Below are positions 48,349 to 57,165 of a stretch of 64,000 nucleotides of DNA, in pieces. This stretch comes from Deltaproteobacteria bacterium. GTDB lineage: Bacteria; JAGRBM01; JAHCIT01. The position numbers and the translations under genes were made by a program. The stretch spans positions 186,001-250,000 of the forward strand of contig JAHCIT010000004.1 in NCBI GenBank assembly GCA_026129095.1. The letters are read 5' to 3'. The notes under the pieces were generated by a model that was given only the letters and a program-made list of their open reading frames with translations, had not been told where the DNA came from and did no database searches. Numbering within the stretch: the first letter of the stretch is position 1; the number at the start of each line of letters is the position of its first letter.

Positions 48349-49401
48349 ATGAACTATCTCCAGTACTACGGGCTGTCGCAGGAACCGTTTTCGAACGCGC
48401 CGGTTTCCAAGTTCTATTTCAACAGCTCGCAGCACGCCAAGGCGCTGCTCCGGCTGCAGGCCGTGGCCGAGGGCATGAAGGGCCTCGGTGTGCTCGTCGG
48501 TGACATCGGCGCCGGCAAGACCACCCTCGCGCGCCGGATGCTCGACCAGCTCCCGGAGGACGAGTACGAAGCGGCGCTGCTGGTGATCATCCACTCCGGC
48601 ATCACCGCCGAATGGCTCCTGAAGCGCATCGCCTCGCAGCTGGGGGTGAAGACTCCGGCCGACGACAAGCTGACCGTCCTGTCCCAGCTCTATGAACGGC
48701 TGGTCGAGATCAACAAGAAGGGGAAGAAGGCCATCGTCCTCATCGACGAGGCGCAGATGCTCCAGACGCGGGACATCATGGAGGAGTTCCGCGGACTCCT
48801 GAATCTGGAGATACCCGGGTCAAAGCTCATCACGTTCATCTTCTTCGGCCTGCCCGAACTGGACCAGAACCTGAAGCTGGACGAACCACTCGCAGGCCGC
48901 ATCGCCATGCGCTACCACCTGGAGCCGCTGAACGAGGAAGCCACGACCGCCTACATCGACCACCGGCTCCGGCTTTCGGGCTGCACCAAGCCGTTGCTCC
49001 TTCCGGACGCCATCAGGGTGGTTCACCAGTATTCCCACGGAATACCCCGGATCATCAACACGATCTGCGACAACGCCCTGTTCGAAGGTTCCCTCACCAA
49101 GCAGGAACAGATTGGCGCCAGCCTGATCCGCCAGATCGCCAGCGACCTGGGGCTGGACCAGACCGGCCAGAGTCCGGCTGCCCATGCCGTCCCGAAACCC
49201 GCCGGTGCGCCAGGACTGAAGGCCCCGCCCGCCACGCCCCGGCTGAATGTGCCGCCGTCGCGTCCCCCCGCATCACAACCGGCCGCCGCCAGTCATGCGG
49301 CAGCCCCGCACAAGCCGACGGCCAAGGACGAGGTGACATCGCTTATCGGCGGCGCAGCCGATGACGAGATCGACGACATCCTGGGCAAGATCGGCACCTG
49401 A
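48349..49401 (+). CDS. ExeA-like AAA ATPase
   Basis: A 350-residue ATPase of the ExeA/TniB-like group. It begins with the family's YLQYYGLSQEPFSNAPVSKF, then Walker A GDIGAGKTT, Walker B IVLIDEAQML, and PRIINTICDNALFEG near the end of the AAA domain. The last 75 residues are Pro/Ala-rich and probably disordered, ending in a short acidic helix (DDEIDDILGKIG). Relatives help secretins or pilus machines assemble through the peptidoglycan, but this one lacks the membrane segment and peptidoglycan-binding domain of ExeA itself. It follows the TPR gene by 15 bp. Confidence 0.85.
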   Translation: MNYLQYYGLSQEPFSNAPVSKFYFNSSQHAKALLRLQAVAEGMKGLGVLVGDIGAGKTTLARRMLDQLPEDEYEAALLVIIHSGITAEWLLKRIASQLGVKTPADDKLTVLSQLYERLVEINKKGKKAIVLIDEAQMLQTRDIMEEFRGLLNLEIPGSKLITFIFFGLPELDQNLKLDEPLAGRIAMRYHLEPLNEEATTAYIDHRLRLSGCTKPLLLPDAIRVVHQYSHGIPRIINTICDNALFEGSLTKQEQIGASLIRQIASDLGLDQTGQSPAAHAVPKPAGAPGLKAPPATPRLNVPPSRPPASQPAAASHAAAPHKPTAKDEVTSLIGGAADDEIDDILGKIGT

Positions 49402-49419
49402 ACGCCGGAACCGTTCCAG

Positions 49420-50529
49420 CTAGACATCGAACCGGTTGATCGAAAACGGCTCCAGACTCATGTCCGGAGTTTCTCCGTTGATCAGTTGCCGGAGCAGGCG
49501 AGCCGATACCGGCGTGAGCAGGATTCCGTTCCGGAAATGGCCGGTCGAGATGAAAAGCCCTTCCGTCTGTGTCCGGCCGATGACCGGAAGGAAGTCCGCC
49601 GTGCAGGGGCGGAGCCCGGCCCATGTCTCTATCACTTCGGCATCCCTGGCAGCCGGAATGGCTTTCTGGAGCAGCCCGGCAAGTTTACGCAGGCCCTCGA
49701 CCGTCACCTGTTTCTCAAACCCGGCCATCTCCATCGTCGAACCGGCAATGATCCGTCCGTCGTCACGGGGGACGGCGTAGCCCTCCTGCGTGAACACCAC
49801 CCGGCCGAGTGTTCCCTTTGGCGTCCGGACAGCGAGCATCTGGCCACGAACCGGTTGCACGAGATCGGGCGGAAGTTCCGTCCCCGGTACCAGCGACGAC
49901 CAGCTTCCGGCGCACAGGCACACCACGGGCGCATCCACTGGTCCGCCGTCCATCTCGACTCCGCGCACCTTCCCGCCTTCGATTCTAACCCGGCGGACCG
50001 TCTCCCCGCTGATGACGCTCACACCGGCCGTCACGGCGGCCCGGAAAAGCGCCTGCACCAGAAGCCGGTTATCCACGATTCCGTCGTCCGCAAAATGCAG
50101 CGCGCCGGATACTTCCGGCGACAGGGCCGGTTCCTTCCTGCGGGCATCGTCCCCGGAAAGCACCTCCACCGGAAGTCCTGCCTCCTGCTGCCACGCCCGA
50201 ATGGAATCGAGCCAGCCCTGGGACTGCTCATCGAAGGCGACCTTGAGCAGTCCCGACCGGCGGTAGCAGATATCGACTCCCGTTTCCTCACGGAGTGCGG
50301 CGGCAAATCCCTCGTAGAGATCCCGGCTCTTCAGGCACAGGTCCATGAACGGCCCCGGCCCCCCGGCCTCGGCCTGGGCACCGAGAATGCCGGCTGCCGC
50401 CGATGACGCCTCGGCGCCCGGAACGGCCTTTTCCAGCATGACGACATCACGGCCGCTGCGGGCCAGCTCCCGCGCCAGGGCCGAACCCATTACGCCGCCG
50501 CCAATGACAATAATTTCCGCCCGCCGCAT
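49420..50529 (-). CDS. thiO: Glycine oxidase/ThiO-like FAD-dependent amine oxidase
   Basis: A 369-residue flavoprotein of the DAO family. The FAD-binding fold begins IIVIGGGVMGSALARELA; LEKAVPGAEASSAAAGIL and GRIIAGSTMEM are family features, and the C-terminus has WAGLRPCTADFLPVIG and TGHFRNGILLTP, typical of ThiO. ThiO oxidises glycine to iminoglycine for the thiazole of thiamine. No other thiamine gene is adjacent, so a related D-amino-acid or sarcosine oxidase is possible. Start ATG 50527-50529 places the nucleotide-binding motif at the N-terminus. It ends 18 bp from the convergent ATPase gene. Confidence 0.85.
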   Translation of the reverse strand: MRRAEIIVIGGGVMGSALARELARSGRDVVMLEKAVPGAEASSAAAGILGAQAEAGGPGPFMDLCLKSRDLYEGFAAALREETGVDICYRRSGLLKVAFDEQSQGWLDSIRAWQQEAGLPVEVLSGDDARRKEPALSPEVSGALHFADDGIVDNRLLVQALFRAAVTAGVSVISGETVRRVRIEGGKVRGVEMDGGPVDAPVVCLCAGSWSSLVPGTELPPDLVQPVRGQMLAVRTPKGTLGRVVFTQEGYAVPRDDGRIIAGSTMEMAGFEKQVTVEGLRKLAGLLQKAIPAARDAEVIETWAGLRPCTADFLPVIGRTQTEGLFISTGHFRNGILLTPVSARLLRQLINGETPDMSLEPFSINRFDV

Positions 50530-50587
50530 GCCGGGGGAGTCTAGCAGGGATTCAAGGAGGGAATATGACCAGTCACAGAGTCGCCGG

Positions 50588-51319
50588 TCAGGGCAGATAG
50601 GGCATCGGATCAATGGCCTGCTTGCCGTCGCGGAGCTCGAAATGCAGGTGTGGCGTCGTGGCGGCACCGGTATCACCCACAGTGGCGACCACCTCTCCGG
50701 CGCGGATGAAATCATCCTTCTCCACAAGGTTCTCGTCGTTATGGGCATAGACCGTCGCCCAGTTTCCAGTATGCCGGATGATGATAAGGTTGCCGTAGCC
50801 CCGGAGACCATCGCCCGCATAGATCACCCGGCCATCGGCGGCAGCACGGATTTTCGTTCCCTTCGGCGCGCCCAGATCAAGGCCGTCGTGATTGCGGCCG
50901 CTACGGGGACCGAAGGCAGACAGCATTTTCGGTTTTTCCAGCGGCCAGATGAGGCGAATGGGCGGACTCTTCACCACGGCACGGGGCGCTGGTTCGACCG
51001 ACGCGACACGCTCGCCGCTTGAGCGCCGGGGCGGCGGTGCATCGGACGCCTTGTCGCCTGCCTGTGGCTTGCGCGCCGCATGGACCGGCTCCTGCGCGCC
51101 GGGAACCCAGAGCCGGTCTCCCACATTGATCCGGTTCGGATCCTTGACGCCGTTCCAGATCGCCAGCAGTTCGGGGTCCATGTCGTAGCCGCGGGCAATG
51201 ACGGACAAGGTCTCGCCGCGCTGGACCTCGTGATAGACGCCGCGCTTCTGCGCGCAGGCGGACAAACCAGCCAGCGTCAGGAGAGCCGCCATGAGCGCAT
51301 ATGTACGTACGGATCGCAC
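50588..51319 (-). CDS. LysM/M23 peptidoglycan-binding lipoprotein (NlpD-like)
   Basis: A 243-residue lipoprotein: signal peptide with GLSAC, a LysM domain (VQRGETLSVIARGYDM...INVGDRLWVP), a basic Pro-rich linker and an M23 endopeptidase domain with HDGLDLGAP and HLHFELR. The four zinc ligands look intact (His and Asp of HDGLDLG, HxH near the end), so unlike E. coli NlpD it may cut peptidoglycan itself. It lies about 100 bp downstream of surE, the same neighbourhood as nlpD in many proteobacteria. Start GTG 51317-51319 is chosen because TGGAAAG precedes it and it gives a clean signal peptide; the frame is open upstream. Confidence 0.85.
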   Translation of the reverse strand: MRSVRTYALMAALLTLAGLSACAQKRGVYHEVQRGETLSVIARGYDMDPELLAIWNGVKDPNRINVGDRLWVPGAQEPVHAARKPQAGDKASDAPPPRRSSGERVASVEPAPRAVVKSPPIRLIWPLEKPKMLSAFGPRSGRNHDGLDLGAPKGTKIRAAADGRVIYAGDGLRGYGNLIIIRHTGNWATVYAHNDENLVEKDDFIRAGEVVATVGDTGAATTPHLHFELRDGKQAIDPMPYLP

Positions 51320-51420
51320 CAGAACTTTCCAGATGCGTGCGGGAGGAAGAAGGACGAAGAAATTATAGGTCAATGAGGGTAAATTGTCCATGAAAACCGG
51401 CACGCGGCACGCTTAGCGAA

Positions 51421-52215
51421 CTACTTATCGAATGCTGTGGGAATATGGACGATCATCTTCAACGCCGCGAAGTGGGTCATGTTGAGATGGAGCGGCGTAA
51501 TCGACACGAAGCCGTCCTTCACCGCATTGAAGTCGGCGTGATCGTGCGTCTCGATCACCTTCTGTTCACCGGCGATCCAGTAAACCTTCCGGTTGAACGG
51601 CCCTTCCATCGTCTTTACGGTCTGTTCGTACCGGCGGCGGCCCTGGATGGTGATCTTGGAACCCCTGATTTCGGCGGCGGGGATGGCCGGGATGTTGACG
51701 TTCAGCAACGTGTCCGGTGGAAGACCGTGGGTGAGCACCCAGCGGGCCACATCGGCGGCCACTTTCGAGGCGGGACCGTAGTCGGCATCCAGCGCCTTCG
51801 TGGCGAGCGAAAAGGCGACCGACGGAATGCCAAGTATGCACCCTTCCATCGCCGCGCTCACGGTGCCCGAATAGGTCACGTCGTCGCCCAGGTTCTGTCC
51901 GTGATTGATGCCGCTCACCACGAGGTCCGGGGTCCGGCCTTCCAGGACCACGTTGACACCCATGATGACGGCATCGGTCGGCGTCCCGTCCCAGGCAGTG
52001 ACGCCGGGGGCGACCTCGATCCGCTGGAGCGGACGGGAAACGGTGAGCGCGTGGCCCATCGCCGACTGTTCCCGGTCGGGCGCGGAGACAATCACCTCGG
52101 CACCCATGTCACGCATGGAATCGGCCAGCGCCCTGATGCCCGGAGCCCAGACGCCGTCGTCGTTGGAAACGAGAACCAGGGGGCGTTTGTCCGTGCTGTG
52201 CTTGGTTTCCGGCAT
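51421..52215 (-). CDS. surE: 5'-nucleotidase SurE
   Basis: A 264-residue protein. The metal-binding start LVSNDDGVWAPGI is the SurE signature; APDREQSAMGHALTVSRPL, VSGINHGQNLG and YSGTVSAAMEG (the metal/substrate Asn and Ser) follow. It removes phosphate from nucleoside 5'- or 3'-monophosphates in stationary-phase metabolism. Length is normal (about 250-265). Start ATG 52213-52215. It lies just downstream of tRNA-Pro on the same strand and upstream of the M23 lipoprotein. Confidence 0.95.
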   Translation of the reverse strand: MPETKHSTDKRPLVLVSNDDGVWAPGIRALADSMRDMGAEVIVSAPDREQSAMGHALTVSRPLQRIEVAPGVTAWDGTPTDAVIMGVNVVLEGRTPDLVVSGINHGQNLGDDVTYSGTVSAAMEGCILGIPSVAFSLATKALDADYGPASKVAADVARWVLTHGLPPDTLLNVNIPAIPAAEIRGSKITIQGRRRYEQTVKTMEGPFNRKVYWIAGEQKVIETHDHADFNAVKDGFVSITPLHLNMTHFAALKMIVHIPTAFDK

Positions 52216-52261
52216 CGGGTGGGGCTGGCGGGAGCACGGGCGGACAGGGGGTAAAATCTGG

Positions 52262-52335
52262 TCGGGCTGGGGGGACTTGAACCCCCGACCTCACCCACCC
52301 CAAGGGTGCGCGCTAGCCAACTGCGCTACAGCCCG
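52262..52335 (-). tRNA. tRNA-Pro (anticodon GGG)
   Basis: A 74-base cloverleaf read on the minus strand. The acceptor pairs CGGGCTG with CAGCCCG, the D arm is GCGC/GCGC around AGTTGGCTA, the anticodon stem CACCC/GGGTG encloses the loop TTGGGGT, giving GGG (reads CCC and CCU), and the T arm has GGTTCAAGT. C1-G72 and discriminator A are typical of tRNA-Pro. The CCA end is not encoded. Confidence 0.95.
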
Positions 52336-52429
52336 GTACGAGTTCTTTTTTCTGGCGGTCCCGCCGCCGCGCACCGGAGTAACCGGTTGCCGGTGGCAAA
52401 TCAATGACACGAACGGCGGGAACCGGCGG

Positions 52430-52714
52430 TCAGGGGTTGAGAATGTTTTTCAGCACCTGCGAGGGCTTGAACGTGAGTACCCGGCGGGCACTGATCTTGA
52501 TCTCCTCGCCGGTGTGGGGATTGCGGCCGATACGGGTCCGCTTGGACTTCACGACGAAGTTGCCAAAGCCAGATATCTTCAGGCGGTCGCTCCCGGTCAG
52601 GGTCTCCTTGATGATCTCGAACATCCCCTCGACGATCTCGGCCCCTTCCTTCTTGGAAAAGCCGACCTTCTGGTAGACCGCCTCGACAAAATCAGCCTTG
52701 GTCATCGTGCCCAT
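52430..52714 (-). CDS. ihfA: Integration host factor subunit alpha (HU/IHF family)
   Basis: A 94-residue DNA-bending protein of the HU/IHF family. It starts TKADFVEAVYQKVGFSKKEG and has the proline-tipped arm GRNPHTGEEIKI and closing FKPSQVLK. The position 108 bp downstream of pheT on the same strand is the classical place of ihfA. IHF bends DNA at specific sites and aids sigma54 promoters, which fits the NtrC-type regulator in the window. ATG 52714 has GAGGGA at good spacing; ATG 52705 is an internal alternative. The pheT-ihfA gap has a short hairpin (stem GGGAAC/GTTCCC near 52743-52758) without a U-run. Confidence 0.93.
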   Translation of the reverse strand: MGTMTKADFVEAVYQKVGFSKKEGAEIVEGMFEIIKETLTGSDRLKISGFGNFVVKSKRTRIGRNPHTGEEIKISARRVLTFKPSQVLKNILNP

Positions 52715-52822
52715 TCAGATTTCCCTCAAACCAGCCGCGCCGGGAACCCTTGTTCCCCGGCATCACTCATCGTGGCGGCATTTGGGGTATCTTACCCCGT
52801 CCCGCCGAAAAGACAAGTATTT

Positions 52823-55228
52823 CTAGTGCCTTAGCTCGACGCCCAAATCGGCCTTGAGACGTTCCAGAACCCGGCTTTCCACGGCCCGGATCTGGTCCTC
52901 GGTGAGCGTTCCCTCCCTGGACCGGAGCCGCACGGCCACGGCCAGCGAGTGGGTGCCTTCAGGAAGCTTGCCGCCCCGGAACAGGTCGAACACCTCGACC
53001 TCCTGGACCATCTCTCCGCCCGCCTGCCGGATCAGGGCCGTCAGGCTGCCCGCCGGCACGGTATCGGGCACCACGAACGAAAAGTCCCGTTTTACCGGCG
53101 GGAACCGGTCCGTTTCAGGAAGCTGTTCCATATTCCGCAGGAGACTCACCAGCGGCCCGGTTTCCAGTTCCAGCACCGCTATCCGCCCCTTGAGGTCGTA
53201 AGCGGCGGCTGTCTCCGGGTGGAGTTCGCCGTACACGCCGATGGTCTGGCCGTTAAGGACGATCTCTGCCGACCGGCCCGGATGAAGGAACGGCTCCTGA
53301 GCCCGGCTACCGGTCTTCAGTGGCGCATGGAACCGGGGGCCAATGGCCTCCACCAGTGCCTTCATCTCAAAGAAGGTTTCACCCCGGACGCTTTCCTGCT
53401 CCCAGAAGGTTTTGCCTTCCGGGGACTGGATGAGCGCGGCCAGCACGCCGCGCTCGGCGGGAAGCGACTCGCCCTTCACCGGCCGGTAAACCCGGCCGAG
53501 CTCGAACAGCCTGAGACGCCCTGCCCCGTGATCGGCATTGAACTTGGCCACGGCGGCAATCGAGGGAAGCAGCAGTGTCCGCATCACCGACTCGTCGCTG
53601 CGGATCGCATTCTGGAGTTTCACCGCCGTCCGGCGCGGATCGTTCGCCGCAAGGCGGAACTGGTCCGGCCACCGGTCGGAAACAAACGTATAGGTGATGC
53701 ACTCCACAAGTCCCCGGGCGACGAGGAGGCTTCTCAGGCTTTCAATCCCCGCCCACGGCGAGAGATCCGAAACGGGCTGCGCGGCCACGGCTGGCAGCGT
53801 CGCCGGCACCTTTTCGTAGCCGTCCACCCGGACCAGTTCCTCGATAAGATCGATTTCCCGCTCTATGTCATGCCGTGCCGCCGGCACCGTCACCTTGAGC
53901 GCCGCGCCGCCACCCGACACCTTCATGCCGAGCCGGGCAAGCACATCGGTCACCGTGGCCGCCGGTATCTCATATCCGAGGATACGGCTGATCCGGGCCG
54001 GACGGAGATCCAGTTCGCGGGGGCGGAGGCCGCCGGAGGAAACCTCGATACGGCCTTTCGACACCTCGCCGCCGCCCAGTTCAGCCATCATCCGGGCCGC
54101 ATGGTCCAGCGCCACACCGGTCCGCACCGGATCAATGCCGCGCTCGAACCGGTAGGAACTCTCGCTCACGAGCCCCGTCGCCTTCGAGCTTTTCCGGACG
54201 GCTGACGGATGGAACCACGCGCTCTCGATGAAGACGTCCGCCGTCTTCCCGGTGACTTCCGTGGATTTCCCGCCCATGACGCCACCCAGCGCCACCGGCA
54301 CGTCACCTGAAACGATCGTGAGCTGGCCCTCGAAAAGCTGCCGCTCGATGCCGTCCAGCGTCGTCAGTTTTTCTCCCGCCCGGGCGCCCCGGACCCCGAT
54401 GGCCCTTGACGGAAGCAGGGCAAGATCAAATGCATGCAGAGGCTGGCCGTGGAGCAGAAGAATGTAGTTGGTGATGTCAACGATGTTGCTGATCGCACGG
54501 ATACCATGGGCCTGGAGACGCCGGGACAGCCAGAAGGGGCTCGGCCCCACCCGGATGCCTTTCACGATCCGCCCGCAGTAGAGCGGACAGTCGGTGCCGT
54601 TCTCGACCGTGACAGCAACCTGATCCTTTGCCAGCGGTCCGGATTCCACAAGCTGGAACTTCGGCTCGGCCATGTCGAGCCGGAGCAGCGCCGCCAGGTC
54701 GCGGGCGATTCCCACCACCGACAATGCGTCGCCGCGGTTCGGCGTCACGGCGATCTCCAGCACAGCGCCGTCCCCTGCGACATCGGCGAGAGGCAGCCCC
54801 GCCGCCGTTCCCTCCGGAAGTTCCCACAGGCCGGACTTGTCGGCCGAGATCCCCAGCTCCGACTGCGAGCACAGCATCCCCCGGCTCTCGACGCCGCGAA
54901 TCTTCGCGGCCTGAATGACCGTCCCGTCCGGAAGCCTGGCGCCTTCCTTTGCCAGCGGAACGATCATCCCCTCGCGGCAGTTGGGGGCTCCGCAGACGAC
55001 CTTCTGCTCCGCCCCGCCGGCGTCAACCGTGGCCAGCCGGAGCTTGTCGGCCGAGGGATGCGGCTCGACCTTCACCACGCGGGCCGTCACCACCCCCTGC
55101 CACTGGACAGCCGGATCATGGATCGCCTCCACTTCCAGCCCCGCCTGGGTGAGGACGCGGGCGATCTCGGCCGCCGGGATCTTCAGGCCCGGCAGCAGTT
55201 CACTCAACCAGTTTACCGATACGCGCAT
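52823..55228 (-). CDS. pheT: Phenylalanine-tRNA ligase beta subunit
   Basis: An 801-residue beta chain with the full set of domains: N-terminal tRNA-binding OB fold (VVTARVVKVEPHPSADKLRL), B3/B4 editing region, B5, core with FVSDRWP, and C-terminal ferredoxin-fold anticodon-binding domain (FPPVKRDFSFVVPD). It forms the alpha2-beta2 enzyme that charges tRNA-Phe; the B3/B4 part removes mischarged tyrosine. Length agrees with other proteobacterial chains (about 795-805). It starts 26 bp after pheS and is followed by ihfA. Confidence 0.97.
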   Translation of the reverse strand: MRVSVNWLSELLPGLKIPAAEIARVLTQAGLEVEAIHDPAVQWQGVVTARVVKVEPHPSADKLRLATVDAGGAEQKVVCGAPNCREGMIVPLAKEGARLPDGTVIQAAKIRGVESRGMLCSQSELGISADKSGLWELPEGTAAGLPLADVAGDGAVLEIAVTPNRGDALSVVGIARDLAALLRLDMAEPKFQLVESGPLAKDQVAVTVENGTDCPLYCGRIVKGIRVGPSPFWLSRRLQAHGIRAISNIVDITNYILLLHGQPLHAFDLALLPSRAIGVRGARAGEKLTTLDGIERQLFEGQLTIVSGDVPVALGGVMGGKSTEVTGKTADVFIESAWFHPSAVRKSSKATGLVSESSYRFERGIDPVRTGVALDHAARMMAELGGGEVSKGRIEVSSGGLRPRELDLRPARISRILGYEIPAATVTDVLARLGMKVSGGGAALKVTVPAARHDIEREIDLIEELVRVDGYEKVPATLPAVAAQPVSDLSPWAGIESLRSLLVARGLVECITYTFVSDRWPDQFRLAANDPRRTAVKLQNAIRSDESVMRTLLLPSIAAVAKFNADHGAGRLRLFELGRVYRPVKGESLPAERGVLAALIQSPEGKTFWEQESVRGETFFEMKALVEAIGPRFHAPLKTGSRAQEPFLHPGRSAEIVLNGQTIGVYGELHPETAAAYDLKGRIAVLELETGPLVSLLRNMEQLPETDRFPPVKRDFSFVVPDTVPAGSLTALIRQAGGEMVQEVEVFDLFRGGKLPEGTHSLAVAVRLRSREGTLTEDQIRAVESRVLERLKADLGVELRH

Positions 55229-55254
55229 CGCTTCAGTTCATCCCGCAATTCACG

Positions 55255-56295
55255 CTAGTAGCGGCCCAGAAACCGGACGTCGTTCTCGAAAAAGAGTCTC
55301 AGGTCGGGAATCCGGTATTTCAACATGGCGAGCCGCTCAATTCCGGTCCCGAATGCAAACCCCTGCACCTTTTCGGGGTCGTAGTTCACCGCCTTGAGGA
55401 CGTTGGGATCCACCATCCCCGCTCCCAGCACCTCAAGCCAGCCGGTGTGCTTGCAGACGCCACAGCCCTTGCCGCCGCAGAACACGCACTGGATGTCCAC
55501 TTCAGCCGATGGCTCGGTGAACGGGAAGAAGCTCGGCCGCAGGCGGACTTCCTGTTCCGGACCGAACAGTTCCCGGATAAACGCCCGCAGCACGCCCTTC
55601 AGGTCCGCAAAGGTGATCTGCTCGTCAATCCAGAGCACTTCCATCTGGTGAAACATGGGTGAATGGGTCTGGTCCGAATCACACCGGTAGACGCGACCGG
55701 TGCAGATCACCTTCACCGGCGGCTTGCGCTTGAGCATCGCCCGGATCTGGACCGGCGACGTGTGCGTGCGAAGCACCACGCCGGGAGCGACATAGAACGT
55801 GTCCTGCATGTCGCGGGCCGGATGGTCAGCGGGAAAGTTCAGAGCCTCGAAGTTGTAGTAGTCGAGCTCGACTTCCGGCCCGTCCACGACACTGAATCCC
55901 ATCCGGAGCAGGATATCGCGCACCTCGCGTTCCATCTGCGAAACGGGATGCATGCGGCCGAGCGGCACTCCCCGCGACGGCAAGGTGATGTCCAGCGATT
56001 CGGCGGCGAGTTTCTGGTCCAGTTCCGCGCTGTACAGTTCACGGCGGCGTGCTTCCATCGCGGCCGTGAGCTGTTCCTTGGCTGCATTGGCGGCCTTGCC
56101 CAGTTCGGCCCGCTCGGCGTCCGGCACGTTCCGGAGCGTGGCGAGGACATCCGAAACAAGGCCCTTCTTGCGGCCCAGATACCGGGTATCGATCTCCTGG
56201 AGCGCCGCGACAGAACCCGCCGAGGCAATCTCGGCAAGGCCCTGTTCGGTCACCGCCTTCAGACGGGAGGCCGGAGTGGCGTCGGGGGTGCCCAT
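55255..56295 (-). CDS. pheS: Phenylalanine-tRNA ligase alpha subunit
   Basis: A 346-residue class II synthetase chain: N-terminal coiled-coil arm (about 1-95), then motif 2 with VLRTHTSPVQIRAM and FTEPSAEVDIQC, and motif 3 with GFAFGTGIERLAMLKY. It forms the catalytic subunit that makes Phe-AMP and transfers Phe to tRNA. The sequence includes a CxxC pair around FCGGKGCGVCKHTG, a cysteine-rich loop found in many bacterial PheS. Starts 14 bp after rplT and is followed by pheT. Confidence 0.97.
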   Translation of the reverse strand: MGTPDATPASRLKAVTEQGLAEIASAGSVAALQEIDTRYLGRKKGLVSDVLATLRNVPDAERAELGKAANAAKEQLTAAMEARRRELYSAELDQKLAAESLDITLPSRGVPLGRMHPVSQMEREVRDILLRMGFSVVDGPEVELDYYNFEALNFPADHPARDMQDTFYVAPGVVLRTHTSPVQIRAMLKRKPPVKVICTGRVYRCDSDQTHSPMFHQMEVLWIDEQITFADLKGVLRAFIRELFGPEQEVRLRPSFFPFTEPSAEVDIQCVFCGGKGCGVCKHTGWLEVLGAGMVDPNVLKAVNYDPEKVQGFAFGTGIERLAMLKYRIPDLRLFFENDVRFLGRY

Positions 56296-56309
56296 CTGGC
56301 CGGGACTGC

Positions 56310-56663
56310 TCAGGCCGCGGCCTGTACCTGGTCAACCAGCGCCTTGAACCCCTGCGGGTTCTCAAGGGCGAGTTCCGCCAGCACCTTCCGGTCCAGTTCG
56401 ATGCCGGCCTTCTTCAGCGCGGCGATGAACTGGCTGTAGGACAGTCCGTGCTCGCGCACGGCGGCGTTGATCCGCTGGATCCACAGTCCGCGGAAGTCCC
56501 GCTTCTTCACCCGCCGGTCGCGGTAGGCGAACTTGCCGCCGCGGATAACCGAATCACGGGCGGTCTTGATCAGGCGGCGATGGCCGTGACGGCGGCCCTC
56601 GGCGAGGTTCAGTATCTTGTTGCGGCGGGCGCGGGCTTTCGTTCCACGTTTGGCTCGGGGCAT
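56310..56663 (-). CDS. rplT: 50S ribosomal protein L20
   Basis: A 117-residue basic ribosomal protein with the usual N-terminal segment [14 protein letters not shown] and the core [20 protein letters not shown]. It binds 23S rRNA early in assembly and represses its own operon in many bacteria. It lies between rpmI (44 bp upstream) and pheS (14 bp downstream) on the same strand, the standard order. Length is normal. Confidence 0.97.
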   Translation of the reverse strand: MPRAKRGTKARARRNKILNLAEGRRHGHRRLIKTARDSVIRGGKFAYRDRRVKKRDFRGLWIQRINAAVREHGLSYSQFIAALKKAGIELDRKVLAELALENPQGFKALVDQVQAAA

Positions 56664-56707
56664 GGTACAAACTCCTTAAGAAAGAATAAAAACCGATAAG
56701 ATACGGA

Positions 56708-56905
56708 TCAGCCGTTCGGAAGCATCCTGCTTGCACGGGCTTCATCCGCGCCGGAGACGTAGGCACGCTTCCGGTGGGCCCGCTTGGATTCCTGGCTCTT
56801 GCCAGCAAGCAGGTGCCGCGCATGGGCGTGCTTGAACTTGATCCGGCCGGACGGCTTCTTCTTGAGGCGCTTGGCCGCAGACTTGAGCGTCTTGATCTTG
56901 GGCAT
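56708..56905 (-). CDS. rpmI: 50S ribosomal protein L35
   Basis: A 65-residue basic protein: starts MPKIKTLKSAAKRLK and contains KHAHARHLLAGKSQESKR, both standard for L35. ATG 56903-56905 has AGGAG upstream. It is the first gene of the rpmI-rplT-pheS-pheT-ihfA block here; infC, which usually precedes it, is absent. The upstream gap contains a GC-rich, hairpin-forming stretch that may be a regulatory leader. Confidence 0.97.
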   Translation of the reverse strand: MPKIKTLKSAAKRLKKKPSGRIKFKHAHARHLLAGKSQESKRAHRKRAYVSGADEARASRMLPNG

Positions 56906-56999
56906 GGGTTGTCGTCTCCTCTTTATAGCTTCCAGGGGCCCGTTTCGCCTGGCCTGACCAGCTCCGGAGACCCTTGGAAAGGCCTCTGGCCGGACGCCA

Positions 57000-57030
57000 G
57001 ACTCACGGGGGGAGTCCCGGTCGGACCGGG
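57000..57030 (-). promoter_or_regulatory. Hairpin-rich leader upstream of rpmI
   Basis: Within the 260-bp gap between rpmI and the divergent gene at 57166 are two adjacent inverted repeats: GACTC (57000-57004) with GAGTC (57012-57016), and CCCGGTC (57016-57022) with GACCGGG (57024-57030, one-base loop). The operon for L35/L20 is controlled by L20 binding to its leader in many bacteria, so a regulatory RNA is plausible, but I see no match to a specific L20 binding structure. A terminator role is unlikely because no U-run follows. Confidence 0.35.
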
Positions 57031-57165
57031 TGTATTCACGGGACCGGGGGTAAAAGTCAACCGCAATCCGGATGCCCTCCGGAAACCCCAAACCACGATA
57101 AAGACTCCGGTTCTTGGCCCCTCTGCACCCGTGGATTAACAGGAGAGTCGCGGAGGGTTTCCACC

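Noticed and set aside
52743-52758. Hairpin between pheT and ihfA as an intrinsic terminator
   Set aside because: Six-base stem and no U-run after it on the transcribed strand; ihfA is expected to be co-transcribed with pheT.
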